NCBI RefSeq assembly: GCF_937952055.1
Contig: NZ_CALFYO010000022.1
Span: 119,006-183,005, forward strand
Length of the DNA: 64,000 nucleotides
Reading direction: 5' to 3'
Source of the DNA: an uncultured Piscinibacter sp.
GTDB lineage: Bacteria > Pseudomonadota > Gammaproteobacteria > Burkholderiales > Burkholderiaceae_C
The notes below the pieces were generated by a model. It did no database searches. It was not told the origin of the DNA and saw only the letters and a program-made list of their open reading frames with translations. The first letter of the stretch is position 1. Every line of letters starts with the position of its first letter. Of the stretch, positions 21,642 to 31,787 are shown piece after piece. Both the position numbers and the translations under genes were made by a program.

Positions 21642-22934
21642 ATGGCCAACAACGTCTACCGATTCAAGCCCTGGAACGTCAGCCGCTGGCTGATCTGGGG
21701 CCTCTTCGCGCTGCTGCTGGTCGTCGCGCCGCTGGCCTGGAAGAGCAGCCTGGGGCTGACCATGCTGTCGCAGATGGGCATCGCGATCATCGCCTGCCTG
21801 TCCTACAACGTCCTGCTGGGGCAGGGCGGCATGCTCAGCTTCGGCCACGCGGTCTACACCGGCCTGGGCTCCTTCCTCGCCATCCACACCTTGAATGCGG
21901 CGACGGCGGGCGCGCTGGCGGTTCCGGTCAGCCTGATCCCGATCGTCGGCGGCCTGGCCGGCTTCGCCTTCGCCGCGCTGCTCGGCTTCGTCACCACGAA
22001 GAAGTCGGGCACCACCTTCGCGATGATCACGCTGGGCGTGGGCGAACTGGTGTGGTCGATGTCGTTGATGCTGCCGGAGTTCTTCGGCGGCGAGGGCGGC
22101 ATCTCCGGAAATCGCGTGATCGGCAAGCCCGTGCTGGGCGTCAGCTTCGGCCCGCAGATCCAGGTCTACTACCTGATCGCCCTGTACGCCTTCGTCTGCA
22201 CCGCGGCGATGTTCGCGCTGACACGCACGCCGCTGGGACGCATGCTCAACGCGGTGCGCGACAACCCCGAGCGAGTCGAGTTCGTCGGCTACGACACGCA
22301 GCAGGTGCGCTGGCGCGCCTTCATGATCTCCGGGTTCTTCGCCGGCATCTCGGGCGGGCTGGCGGCGCTGAACTTCGAGATCGTCACCGCCGAGGTGGTT
22401 GGCGCGGCACGCTCGGGCGCCTACCTGCTGTTCGTGTTTCTGGGCGGCGCAACCTTCTTCTTCGGGCCGATCATCGGCGCGGTGCTGATGGTCATCGGCA
22501 TCGTGCTGCTGTCGGAGTGGACCAAGGCCTGGCTGTTCTATCTCGGGCTGATCTTCCTCTTCATGGTGATGTATGCGCCAGGCGGCGTGGCCAGTCTGAT
22601 CATGATGAACCTGCGTGTGGCTGCCTTCGGCAAGCTGCGGCGGCTGTGGACCGCCTACCTGGCGCTGGGCGGCGCCGGCATGACACTGCTGCTCGGCGTG
22701 GCGGCGATGATCGAGATGGTCTACCACGTGCAGCTCAACGCGGCGCTCGGCCCGACGATGAAGTTCCTCGGCGCGTCGCTGAACACGTCCAGCGCCGACA
22801 CCTGGTTCGGCGCAGTGTTCGTGGTCGTGACGGGCGCGGGACTGTTCGAGCTCGCGCGGCGCAGCTTCGTGCGCGAATGGGGCGAGACGCAGGGCGAAAT
22901 CGAGAAGGAAATCAAGCGGAGGGAGGCGCTGTGA
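21642..22934 (+). CDS. livM: Liv-type ABC transporter permease (LivM-like)
   Basis: 430 residues; ATG at 21642, four bases after the livH stop. Family motifs: LSYNVLLGQGGMLSFGHAVYTGLG, TTFAMITLGVGELV, TPLGRMLNAVRDNPERVEFVGYD (EAA-type loop), GARSGAYLLFVFLGG-like segment and FMVMYAPGGVASLI. It extends about 90 residues past the usual end with one extra hydrophobic segment (LGGAGMTLLLGVAAMIEMVY) and a charged tail ending EIEKEIKRREAL. The stop overlaps the GTG of livG. It forms the translocation pore with LivH. Confidence 0.93.
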   Translation: MANNVYRFKPWNVSRWLIWGLFALLLVVAPLAWKSSLGLTMLSQMGIAIIACLSYNVLLGQGGMLSFGHAVYTGLGSFLAIHTLNAATAGALAVPVSLIPIVGGLAGFAFAALLGFVTTKKSGTTFAMITLGVGELVWSMSLMLPEFFGGEGGISGNRVIGKPVLGVSFGPQIQVYYLIALYAFVCTAAMFALTRTPLGRMLNAVRDNPERVEFVGYDTQQVRWRAFMISGFFAGISGGLAALNFEIVTAEVVGAARSGAYLLFVFLGGATFFFGPIIGAVLMVIGIVLLSEWTKAWLFYLGLIFLFMVMYAPGGVASLIMMNLRVAAFGKLRRLWTAYLALGGAGMTLLLGVAAMIEMVYHVQLNAALGPTMKFLGASLNTSSADTWFGAVFVVVTGAGLFELARRSFVREWGETQGEIEKEIKRREAL

Positions 22935-23707
22935 GCTTCGCCGTCGAACTGAGGGACGTTCGCAAGAGCTTCGGCAAGACCGAGATCATCCGTGGTGTCA
23001 GCCTGTCGGTGAAGCAGGGCGAGCGGGTGGCCATCATCGGCCCGAACGGTGCCGGCAAGTCGACGCTGTTCAATCTGATCAGCGGCCGGTTCCACGCCAG
23101 CAGCGGCGACATCCTGGTCAGCGGCCAGTCCATCCTCGGCCGCAAGCCTTTCGAGATCAACCGCATGGGTCTGGCGCGCAGCTTCCAGGTCAGCAACCTG
23201 TTCACGCGGCTGTCGGTGTTCGAGAACATCCGCTGCGCGGTGCTGTGGTCGCGCGGCTACCGCTACTCGTTCTGGCGCTTCCTGGCCGATGCCAAGGACG
23301 CCAACGACCGCACCGAAGAGGTGCTGAAGATGATCAAGCTCGACAAACGGCGCGACGTGCTGGCGATGAACCTGACCTACGCCGAACAGCGTGCGCTGGA
23401 GATCGGCATCACCATCGCCGGCGGCGCCGAGGTGATCCTGCTCGACGAGCCCACGGCCGGCATGAGCCGCAGCGAGACGACGCGCTTCGTGCAGTTGATC
23501 CGCGAGGTGACCGAAGGAAAGACGCTGCTGACCGTCGAGCACGACATGGGCGTGGTGTTCGGTCTGGCCGACCGCATCGCCGTGCTCGTCTATGGCGAGG
23601 TGATCGCCTTCGACACGCCGGACGCGGTGCGCGCGAACCCGCGCGTGCAGGAGGCCTACCTGGGTTCGGTGCTGGCCGAAGCGCAGGCGTCGGGGGCGGC
23701 AGTATGA
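22931..23707 (+). CDS. livG: Liv-type ABC transporter ATPase (LivG-like)
   Basis: 258 residues from a GTG start that overlaps the livM stop by 4 bp; a GGAGGG site lies just upstream. Walker A GPNGAGKST, Q-loop ARSFQVSNLF, signature-like LTYAEQRALEIGITIA, Walker B EVILLDEPTAGMS and H-loop VEHDMGVV are visible. The signature is TYAEQ instead of LSGGQ, a variant common among LivG proteins. The C-terminal LivG extension (VRANPRVQEAYLG) is present. It is expected to energise the importer with LivF. Confidence 0.94.
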   Translation: MSFAVELRDVRKSFGKTEIIRGVSLSVKQGERVAIIGPNGAGKSTLFNLISGRFHASSGDILVSGQSILGRKPFEINRMGLARSFQVSNLFTRLSVFENIRCAVLWSRGYRYSFWRFLADAKDANDRTEEVLKMIKLDKRRDVLAMNLTYAEQRALEIGITIAGGAEVILLDEPTAGMSRSETTRFVQLIREVTEGKTLLTVEHDMGVVFGLADRIAVLVYGEVIAFDTPDAVRANPRVQEAYLGSVLAEAQASGAAV

Positions 23708-24405
23708 GCCTGCTGACCGTCGACAACCTGCACGCCTACTACGGCAAGAGCCATGTGCTGCACGGAGTGCACATGAACGTGCAGCCGGGCGAGATCGTCG
23801 CGCTGCTGGGCCGCAATGGCTCGGGCCGTTCGACCACGGTGAAGGCCATCATGGGCCTGGTCGATGGCACCGGCTCCGTGAAGTACCGCGACGAGGAGGT
23901 GCTCGGCCGCAAGTCCTTCGAGATCGCCCACCTGGGCCTGGGCTACGTGCCGGAGAACCGCGACATCTTCCCCAAGCTCACGGTGCACCAGAACCTCATG
24001 CTCGGCGAGAAGCGTGGCAAGAAGCAGCCGCGCTGGACCTTCGACGACATGTATCGCCTGTTTCCGCGCCTGAAGGAGCGGCAGCACACGCAGGCCGGCG
24101 TCATGTCCGGCGGCGAACAGCAGATGCTGACGCTGTGCCGCACGCTGATGGGCGACCCCGACCTGATCATGATCGACGAGCCCACCGAGGGCCTGGCGCC
24201 GAAGATCGTCGAGCTGGTCGCCGAGTACCTGAAAGAGCTCAAGGCGCGCGGGGTGTCGGTGCTGCTGGTCGAGCAGAAGCTCACCATCGCGCTGGAGATC
24301 TCGCAGCGCTGCTACGTGATGGGCCATGGCAGCATCGTCTTCGAGGGCACGCCGGCCGAACTGCGCGGCAACGCCTATATTCGCAAGGAGTGGCTGGAGG
24401 TCTGA
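23704..24405 (+). CDS. livF: Liv-type ABC transporter ATPase (LivF-like) with Arg in Walker A
   Basis: 233 residues; ATGA overlap with livG. LivF hallmarks are AYYGKSHVLHGVHMNV, LGLGYVPENRDIFPKLTVHQNL, signature MSGGEQQMLTLCRTLM, Walker B LIMIDEPTEGLAP and VEQKLTIAL (H-loop His replaced by Gln-Lys context as in many LivF proteins). The Walker A is GRNGSGRST at residues 36-44: the invariant Lys is Arg42. This usually disables ATP hydrolysis, so the LivG site may do most of the work, or the Arg is tolerated in this branch. It ends the importer genes. Confidence 0.93.
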   Translation: MSLLTVDNLHAYYGKSHVLHGVHMNVQPGEIVALLGRNGSGRSTTVKAIMGLVDGTGSVKYRDEEVLGRKSFEIAHLGLGYVPENRDIFPKLTVHQNLMLGEKRGKKQPRWTFDDMYRLFPRLKERQHTQAGVMSGGEQQMLTLCRTLMGDPDLIMIDEPTEGLAPKIVELVAEYLKELKARGVSVLLVEQKLTIALEISQRCYVMGHGSIVFEGTPAELRGNAYIRKEWLEV

Positions 24406-24455
24406 ACCTCGACGCGCTGTCACGGCAGCGACAACGGTGCGGCTTCCCGCCATCC

Positions 24456-24474
24456 TAGAATCGAACGATCGTTC
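24456..24474 (+). promoter_or_regulatory. -10 box and 12-bp palindromic operator before the fadB-like gene
   Basis: A perfect palindrome GAACGATCGTTC (24463-24474) follows directly after a -10-like TAGAAT (24456-24461). Such short palindromes overlapping promoters of beta-oxidation genes are typical targets of TetR-family acyl-CoA-responsive repressors; no TetR gene is in the window. No convincing -35 was found. Confidence 0.6.
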
Positions 24475-24517
24475 TTTTCTGCTCCATCCCCTCCCTCCCG
24501 ACCGAGAGGAACTCCGC

Positions 24518-26611
<2,094 letters not shown>

Positions 26612-26618
26612 GGCCGCC

Positions 26619-27200
26619 ATGAGCGAACGGGCCACCTTCACTCGCATGGAGGAAAGCACGGCGGAGGACTGGCGCAGGATCGCCGGCGAGTACGCGCCAT
26701 TCGTGAAGGCGCTGCCCGACCGGCTGATCGCGCACCTGAGGCTGCTCGAAGGCGACTACGGCGGCTTCCCGGTCGACCGCTACACGCACTCGCTGCAGAC
26801 CGCCACGCGCGCGCTGCGCGACGGCCGCGACGACGAGTACGTGGTCTGCGCGCTGCTGCACGACATCGGCGACACGCTGGCGCCCTTCAACCACTTCGAC
26901 GTGGCCGCGGCGATCCTCAAGCCGGTGGTCAGCGAGTCCAACCTCTGGATGGTGCAGAACCACGGCATCTTCCAGGGCTACTACTTCTTCCACCACCTGG
27001 GGCTGGACCGCAACCTGCGCGACCAGTTCAAGGGCCATCAGCACTACGAGCGCACCGCCGAGTTCTGCGCGCTCTACGACAACCCGGCCTTCGACCCGAA
27101 GGCCGAGACCTTGCCGATCGAGGAATTCGAACCCCTGCTGCGGCGCGTGTTCGCCCAGCCCCGCAACAGCATCTACAAGGCGGCGATGCCCGCCGCCTGA
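26619..27200 (+). CDS. HD-domain protein resembling PhnZ-type diiron oxygenases
   Basis: 193 residues, 8 bp after the fadB-like gene. An HD fold is clear: His57 (THSLQTATRA), His81-Asp82 (ALLHDIGD), His92 (FNHFDVAA), His115 (VQNHGIF) and Asp154 (ALYDNP). These align by order and spacing with the metal ligands of PhnZ, a mixed-valence diiron oxygenase, and the segment DYGGFPVDRYTHSLQ parallels PhnZ DYIGEAINQLEHSLQ (from memory). The iron-site Tyr is kept (Tyr47) but the Glu three residues later is Phe50, and the substrate Lys after the fourth His is Gln. So either a hydrolase or an oxygenase for another substrate is possible. Its place between beta-oxidation genes is unexplained. Confidence 0.75.
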   Translation: MSERATFTRMEESTAEDWRRIAGEYAPFVKALPDRLIAHLRLLEGDYGGFPVDRYTHSLQTATRALRDGRDDEYVVCALLHDIGDTLAPFNHFDVAAAILKPVVSESNLWMVQNHGIFQGYYFFHHLGLDRNLRDQFKGHQHYERTAEFCALYDNPAFDPKAETLPIEEFEPLLRRVFAQPRNSIYKAAMPAA

Positions 27201-27217
27201 CCGACAGGAGTCTTTCC

Positions 27218-28393
<1,176 letters not shown>

Positions 28394-28403
28394 GCACGGC
28401 GGC

Positions 28404-29303
28404 ATGAATGCGCTGCGCACGCCCGAGGCACGCTTCGCTGGCCTGCCGGGCTACGGCTTCGCGCCGCACCACCTCCAGGACCTGCCCGGCTTCGAGGGGC
28501 TGCGGGTCCACTACGTCGACGAGGGGCCGCGGAAGGCGACGGCCACGGCGCTGTGCCTGCACGGCAATCCGGCGTGGAGCTACCTGTACCGCCACATGAT
28601 CCCGGTGTTCGCGGGCGCGGGGCTGCGGGTCGTCGCACCGGACCTGATCGGCTTCGGGAAGTCGGACAAGCCGGTGGATGAGGCCTGGCACACGTTCGAG
28701 CGGCACCGCGACATGCTGCTGCGCTTCGTCGAGCGGCTGGACCTGCACAGCATCCTGCTCGTCTGCCAGGACTGGGGCGGCCTGCTCGGCCTGACCCTGC
28801 CGATGGACCTGCCGGGGCGCTTCACGCGGCTGCTCGCGATGAACACCGCGCTGGGCACGGGGCAGGTGACGGAGGGCTTCCGCCAATGGCGCAGCTATTC
28901 GAACAGCCAGACCGACCTCCCGGTCGGCCGACTGATCCAGCGCGGCAAGCCGGACATGAGCACGGCCGAGGCTGCCGCCTACGATGCGCCGTTCCCGGAT
29001 GCGAGCTACAAGGCGGCGCTTCGGGCCTTCCCGAACATGGTGCCGGACGGCGAGGACGCGCCCGGCGCGGCGATCAGCCGCGCGGCGCGCGCCTTCTGGC
29101 GTGAGCGCTGGGACGGGGCGAGTTTCATGGCCATCGGCATGAAGGACCCGGTGCTCGGCGAGGTGCCGATGCGCGCATTGCAGGCCGTCATCCGCGGCTG
29201 CCCGGCGCCGATGGAGGTGGCCGAGGGTGGGCACTTCGTTCAGGAGTGGGGCGCGCCGATCGCCGCGGCGGCGCTCGCGCACTTCGGGCTGTCGGCACCA
29301 TGA
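28404..29303 (+). CDS. Haloalkane-dehalogenase-like alpha/beta hydrolase
   Basis: 299 residues. Nucleophile Asp123 followed by Trp124 (VCQDWGGLLGL) is the signature of haloalkane dehalogenases, where the Asp attacks carbon and the Trp holds the leaving halide; ordinary esterases have Ser here. The oxyanion motif is HGNPAWSYLYR (53-63), the acid is probably Asp248 (GMKDPVLG) and the base His277 (GGHFVQEWG). A cap domain is inserted at about 140-215. The closest named types are the DhlA/DhmA branch (HLD-I). It overlaps the next thioesterase gene by 4 bp, so it is part of the catabolic operon. Actual halide release is inferred, not shown. Confidence 0.88.
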   Translation: MNALRTPEARFAGLPGYGFAPHHLQDLPGFEGLRVHYVDEGPRKATATALCLHGNPAWSYLYRHMIPVFAGAGLRVVAPDLIGFGKSDKPVDEAWHTFERHRDMLLRFVERLDLHSILLVCQDWGGLLGLTLPMDLPGRFTRLLAMNTALGTGQVTEGFRQWRSYSNSQTDLPVGRLIQRGKPDMSTAEAAAYDAPFPDASYKAALRAFPNMVPDGEDAPGAAISRAARAFWRERWDGASFMAIGMKDPVLGEVPMRALQAVIRGCPAPMEVAEGGHFVQEWGAPIAAAALAHFGLSAP

Positions 29304-29746
29304 ACGCCGTCGACCCGGCCGCCTTCCTCGCGATGGGGCGCGAGATCCTGTCGCGCCAGCCGTTCAGCGTGCTGCTCGGCGCCGAACTCGCTGCGCTGCA
29401 GCCGGGGCGCTGCGAACTGCAGCTCGCGGTCACCGAGCAGTTGAAGCAGCACCACGGCTTCGTCCACGGCGGCGTGGTCAGCTACCTGGCCGACAACGCG
29501 CTGACCTACGCCGGCGGCACGGCCCTGCAGGTGCCCGTGGTGACCGCCGAATTCAAGATCAACTATGTCCGCCCCGCCGCCGGCGAGCGCCTCGTAGCAC
29601 GCGCCCGGGCCGAGCATGTCGGGCGGACGCAGGCGGTGTGCCGTTGCGAGGTGTTCGCTGCCGTCGGCGACGATGAGAAGCTGTGCGCGATCGCGCAGGG
29701 CACGATCGCCCGCCTGCCGGACGCCGCCGCGAAAGGGGTGTCATGA
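29300..29746 (+). CDS. PaaI-type hotdog thioesterase
   Basis: 148 residues; ATG at 29300 overlaps the preceding stop. The hotdog-fold active-site segment HHGFVHGGVVSYLADNALTYAGG is present (catalytic acidic residue Asp in the long helix), followed by INYVRPAAGERLVARARAEHVGRTQAVCRCEV. Such enzymes hydrolyse acyl- or aryl-CoA thioesters and free trapped CoA. It is coupled by 4-bp overlaps to the hydrolase upstream and the acyl-CoA dehydrogenase downstream, so the three are made together. Confidence 0.9.
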   Translation: MNAVDPAAFLAMGREILSRQPFSVLLGAELAALQPGRCELQLAVTEQLKQHHGFVHGGVVSYLADNALTYAGGTALQVPVVTAEFKINYVRPAAGERLVARARAEHVGRTQAVCRCEVFAAVGDDEKLCAIAQGTIARLPDAAAKGVS

Positions 29747-31587
29747 GCTACCGCGAGACCGCCGACTTCCTGCTCTACGACTGGCTCGACGTCGAGTCGC
29801 TGCAGCAGCGCGAGCGCTTCGCCGAGCACAGCCGCGAAACCTTCGATGCGGTGCTCGACATGTGCGAGAAGCTCGCAGCCGACAAGTTCGCGCCGGCGAA
29901 CCGCCTCGTCGACACCGAGGAGCCCTGGTTCGACGGCGAGAGAGTGCACGTCCCCGAAGCGTCCCGCGCCGCGGCGCGGGCCTATGCCGAATCCGGCATG
30001 CTGGCCGCCGCGCAGGACTATGAGTACGGCGGGATGCAGTTGCCTTGCGTGGTCGAGATGGCCGCGCACGCCTTCTTCTCCAAGGCCGGTATCGGCGTCG
30101 GCGGCGCCGGCATGCTGACCAGCGGCAACGCCAACCTGCTGATGGCTCATGGCACGCCGCTGCAGCGCGAGGTGTTCGCGAAGAACGAGTTCGCCGGTCG
30201 CTTCTTCGGGACGATGTGCCTGTCCGAGCCGCAGGCCGGTTCCAGCCTGTCGGACATCGTCACCCGCGCCACGCCGGACGGCGAAGGCTTCGAGGCCGAT
30301 CCGCTGGGCCCGCGCTACCGCCTGCGCGGCAACAAGATGTGGATCAGCAACGGCGAGCACGAACTCTCCGAGAACATCGTCCACCTGGTGCTGGCCAAGA
30401 TCCCCGGGCCGGACGGAAAGCTGGTGGCAGGCACGCGTGGCATCTCGCTGTTCATCGTGCCGAAGAAGCTGGTCGATGCCGGAGGCCGGCTTACCGGCGA
30501 GCGCAACGACGTGGCCCTGGCCGGCCTGAACCACAAGCTCGGCTACCGCGGCATCCCGAACACGCTGCTCAACTTCGGCGAAGGCCGCTACCCGGTGCGC
30601 GGATCCGCGGGCGCGATCGGGTACCTGGTCGGCCAGCCCGGCCAGGGGCTGCGCTGCATGTTCCACATGATGAACGAGGCGCGCATCGCGGTGGGTCTCG
30701 GCGCCACCATGCTTGGCTACGCAGGCTACGAGGCGAGTCTCGACTACGCGAAGAACCGGCCGCAGGGCCGGCCGATGGGGCCTTCGGGCAAGGACGCCAC
30801 GCAGCCGCAGATTCCCATCATCCGCCACGCCGATGTCAAGCGCATGCTGCTGGCGCAGAAGAGCTGGTGCGAGGGCGCGCTGGCGCTGGCGCTCTACTGC
30901 GCCAGGCTGGTCGACGAGCTGCACACCGGCTCGCCCGACGCCGCCGCGCAGTCCGGACTGCTGCTGGAAATGCTCACGCCGATCGCCAAGAGCTGGCCGA
31001 GCGAGTGGTGCCTGGAGGCGAACAGCCTGGCCATCCAGGTGCACGGCGGTTATGGATACACGCGCGACTTCCCGGTCGAGCAGTACTGGCGCGACAACCG
31101 CCTGAACATGATCCACGAAGGCACACACGGCATCCAGGCGCTGGACCTGCTCGGCCGCAAGGTGCTGATGGACGGCGGCAAGGGCCTGCAACTGCTCGGC
31201 GCGCGCCTCGATGCCACCATCGATCGTGCACTGGCCGTGCCCGAGCTGGACGGGCTGGGCAATGAACTGGCCGCGGCATGGGCCGAGGTCGGCCGCGCCA
31301 CCCAGGCCGCCTGGGCCACCGGCAACCCGGAGGCGGCGCTGGCCAACGCGGTGCCCTATCTGCAGGCCTTCGGGCACACGGTGATCGCCTGGATCTGGCT
31401 CGACGTGGCGCTGTGCGCGCAGGCGACGCTGGCGCAGGGTGGTGCGGATGAAGAGGCCGCCTTGCGCGGCAAGCTTGCCGCCTGCCGCTTCTTCTTCCGT
31501 CACGACCTGCCCAAGGTGGCGGCCTGGCTGCAGGTGGTGGCCTCGCGGGACGACACCTGCCGCACGATGGACGAGAACTGGTTCTGA
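29743..31587 (+). CDS. Acyl-CoA dehydrogenase, DmdC-like long form
   Basis: 614 residues from the ATG at 29743 (ATGA overlap). FAD-dependent alpha,beta-desaturation of an acyl-CoA. Family features: an N-terminal extension (YRETADFLLYDWLDVESL), FFGTMCLSEPQAGSSLSDI, GNKMWISNGEHEL, CMFHMMNEARIAVGLGA, VHGGYGYTRDFPVEQYWRDN and the catalytic-base region MIHEGTHGIQALDLLGRK. The C-terminal 130 residues form the extra ACDH_C domain found in the about 600-residue DmdC-like group, which includes methylmercaptopropionyl-CoA dehydrogenase. The true substrate is unknown. It likely supplies the enoyl-CoA for the fused hydratase/dehydrogenase. Confidence 0.94.
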   Translation: MSYRETADFLLYDWLDVESLQQRERFAEHSRETFDAVLDMCEKLAADKFAPANRLVDTEEPWFDGERVHVPEASRAAARAYAESGMLAAAQDYEYGGMQLPCVVEMAAHAFFSKAGIGVGGAGMLTSGNANLLMAHGTPLQREVFAKNEFAGRFFGTMCLSEPQAGSSLSDIVTRATPDGEGFEADPLGPRYRLRGNKMWISNGEHELSENIVHLVLAKIPGPDGKLVAGTRGISLFIVPKKLVDAGGRLTGERNDVALAGLNHKLGYRGIPNTLLNFGEGRYPVRGSAGAIGYLVGQPGQGLRCMFHMMNEARIAVGLGATMLGYAGYEASLDYAKNRPQGRPMGPSGKDATQPQIPIIRHADVKRMLLAQKSWCEGALALALYCARLVDELHTGSPDAAAQSGLLLEMLTPIAKSWPSEWCLEANSLAIQVHGGYGYTRDFPVEQYWRDNRLNMIHEGTHGIQALDLLGRKVLMDGGKGLQLLGARLDATIDRALAVPELDGLGNELAAAWAEVGRATQAAWATGNPEAALANAVPYLQAFGHTVIAWIWLDVALCAQATLAQGGADEEAALRGKLAACRFFFRHDLPKVAAWLQVVASRDDTCRTMDENWF

Positions 31588-31589
31588 GC

Positions 31590-31787
31590 ATGCGCGCCTC
31601 GACGCTGGAGACCTGGGTCTGGGTGCTGATCTACGCGGGGCTGCTCGCCGTGGGCCTGGGCCTGGCGCTGCAGCGGCAGGGCGATGCCGCTCTGGGCTGG
31701 ACCTTGGTCGTCGCCGGCGGGATCGTCGCCGCGCTGGGGGTGGTGCTGATCTGGGTGCGCTCGCGCATGAAGGACGACAGGGGATGA
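31590..31787 (+). CDS. Small two-helix membrane protein
   Basis: 65 residues, starting 2 bp after the dehydrogenase stop and overlapping the M3 peptidase start by 4 bp. Two hydrophobic segments, WVWVLIYAGLLAVGLGLAL and GWTLVVAGGIVAALGVVLIW, are joined by a short polar turn (QRQGDAA), with a basic C-terminus (RSRMKDDRG). No family is recognised. The tight coupling on both sides and normal codon use argue that it is real. Confidence 0.75.
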   Translation: MRASTLETWVWVLIYAGLLAVGLGLALQRQGDAALGWTLVVAGGIVAALGVVLIWVRSRMKDDRG

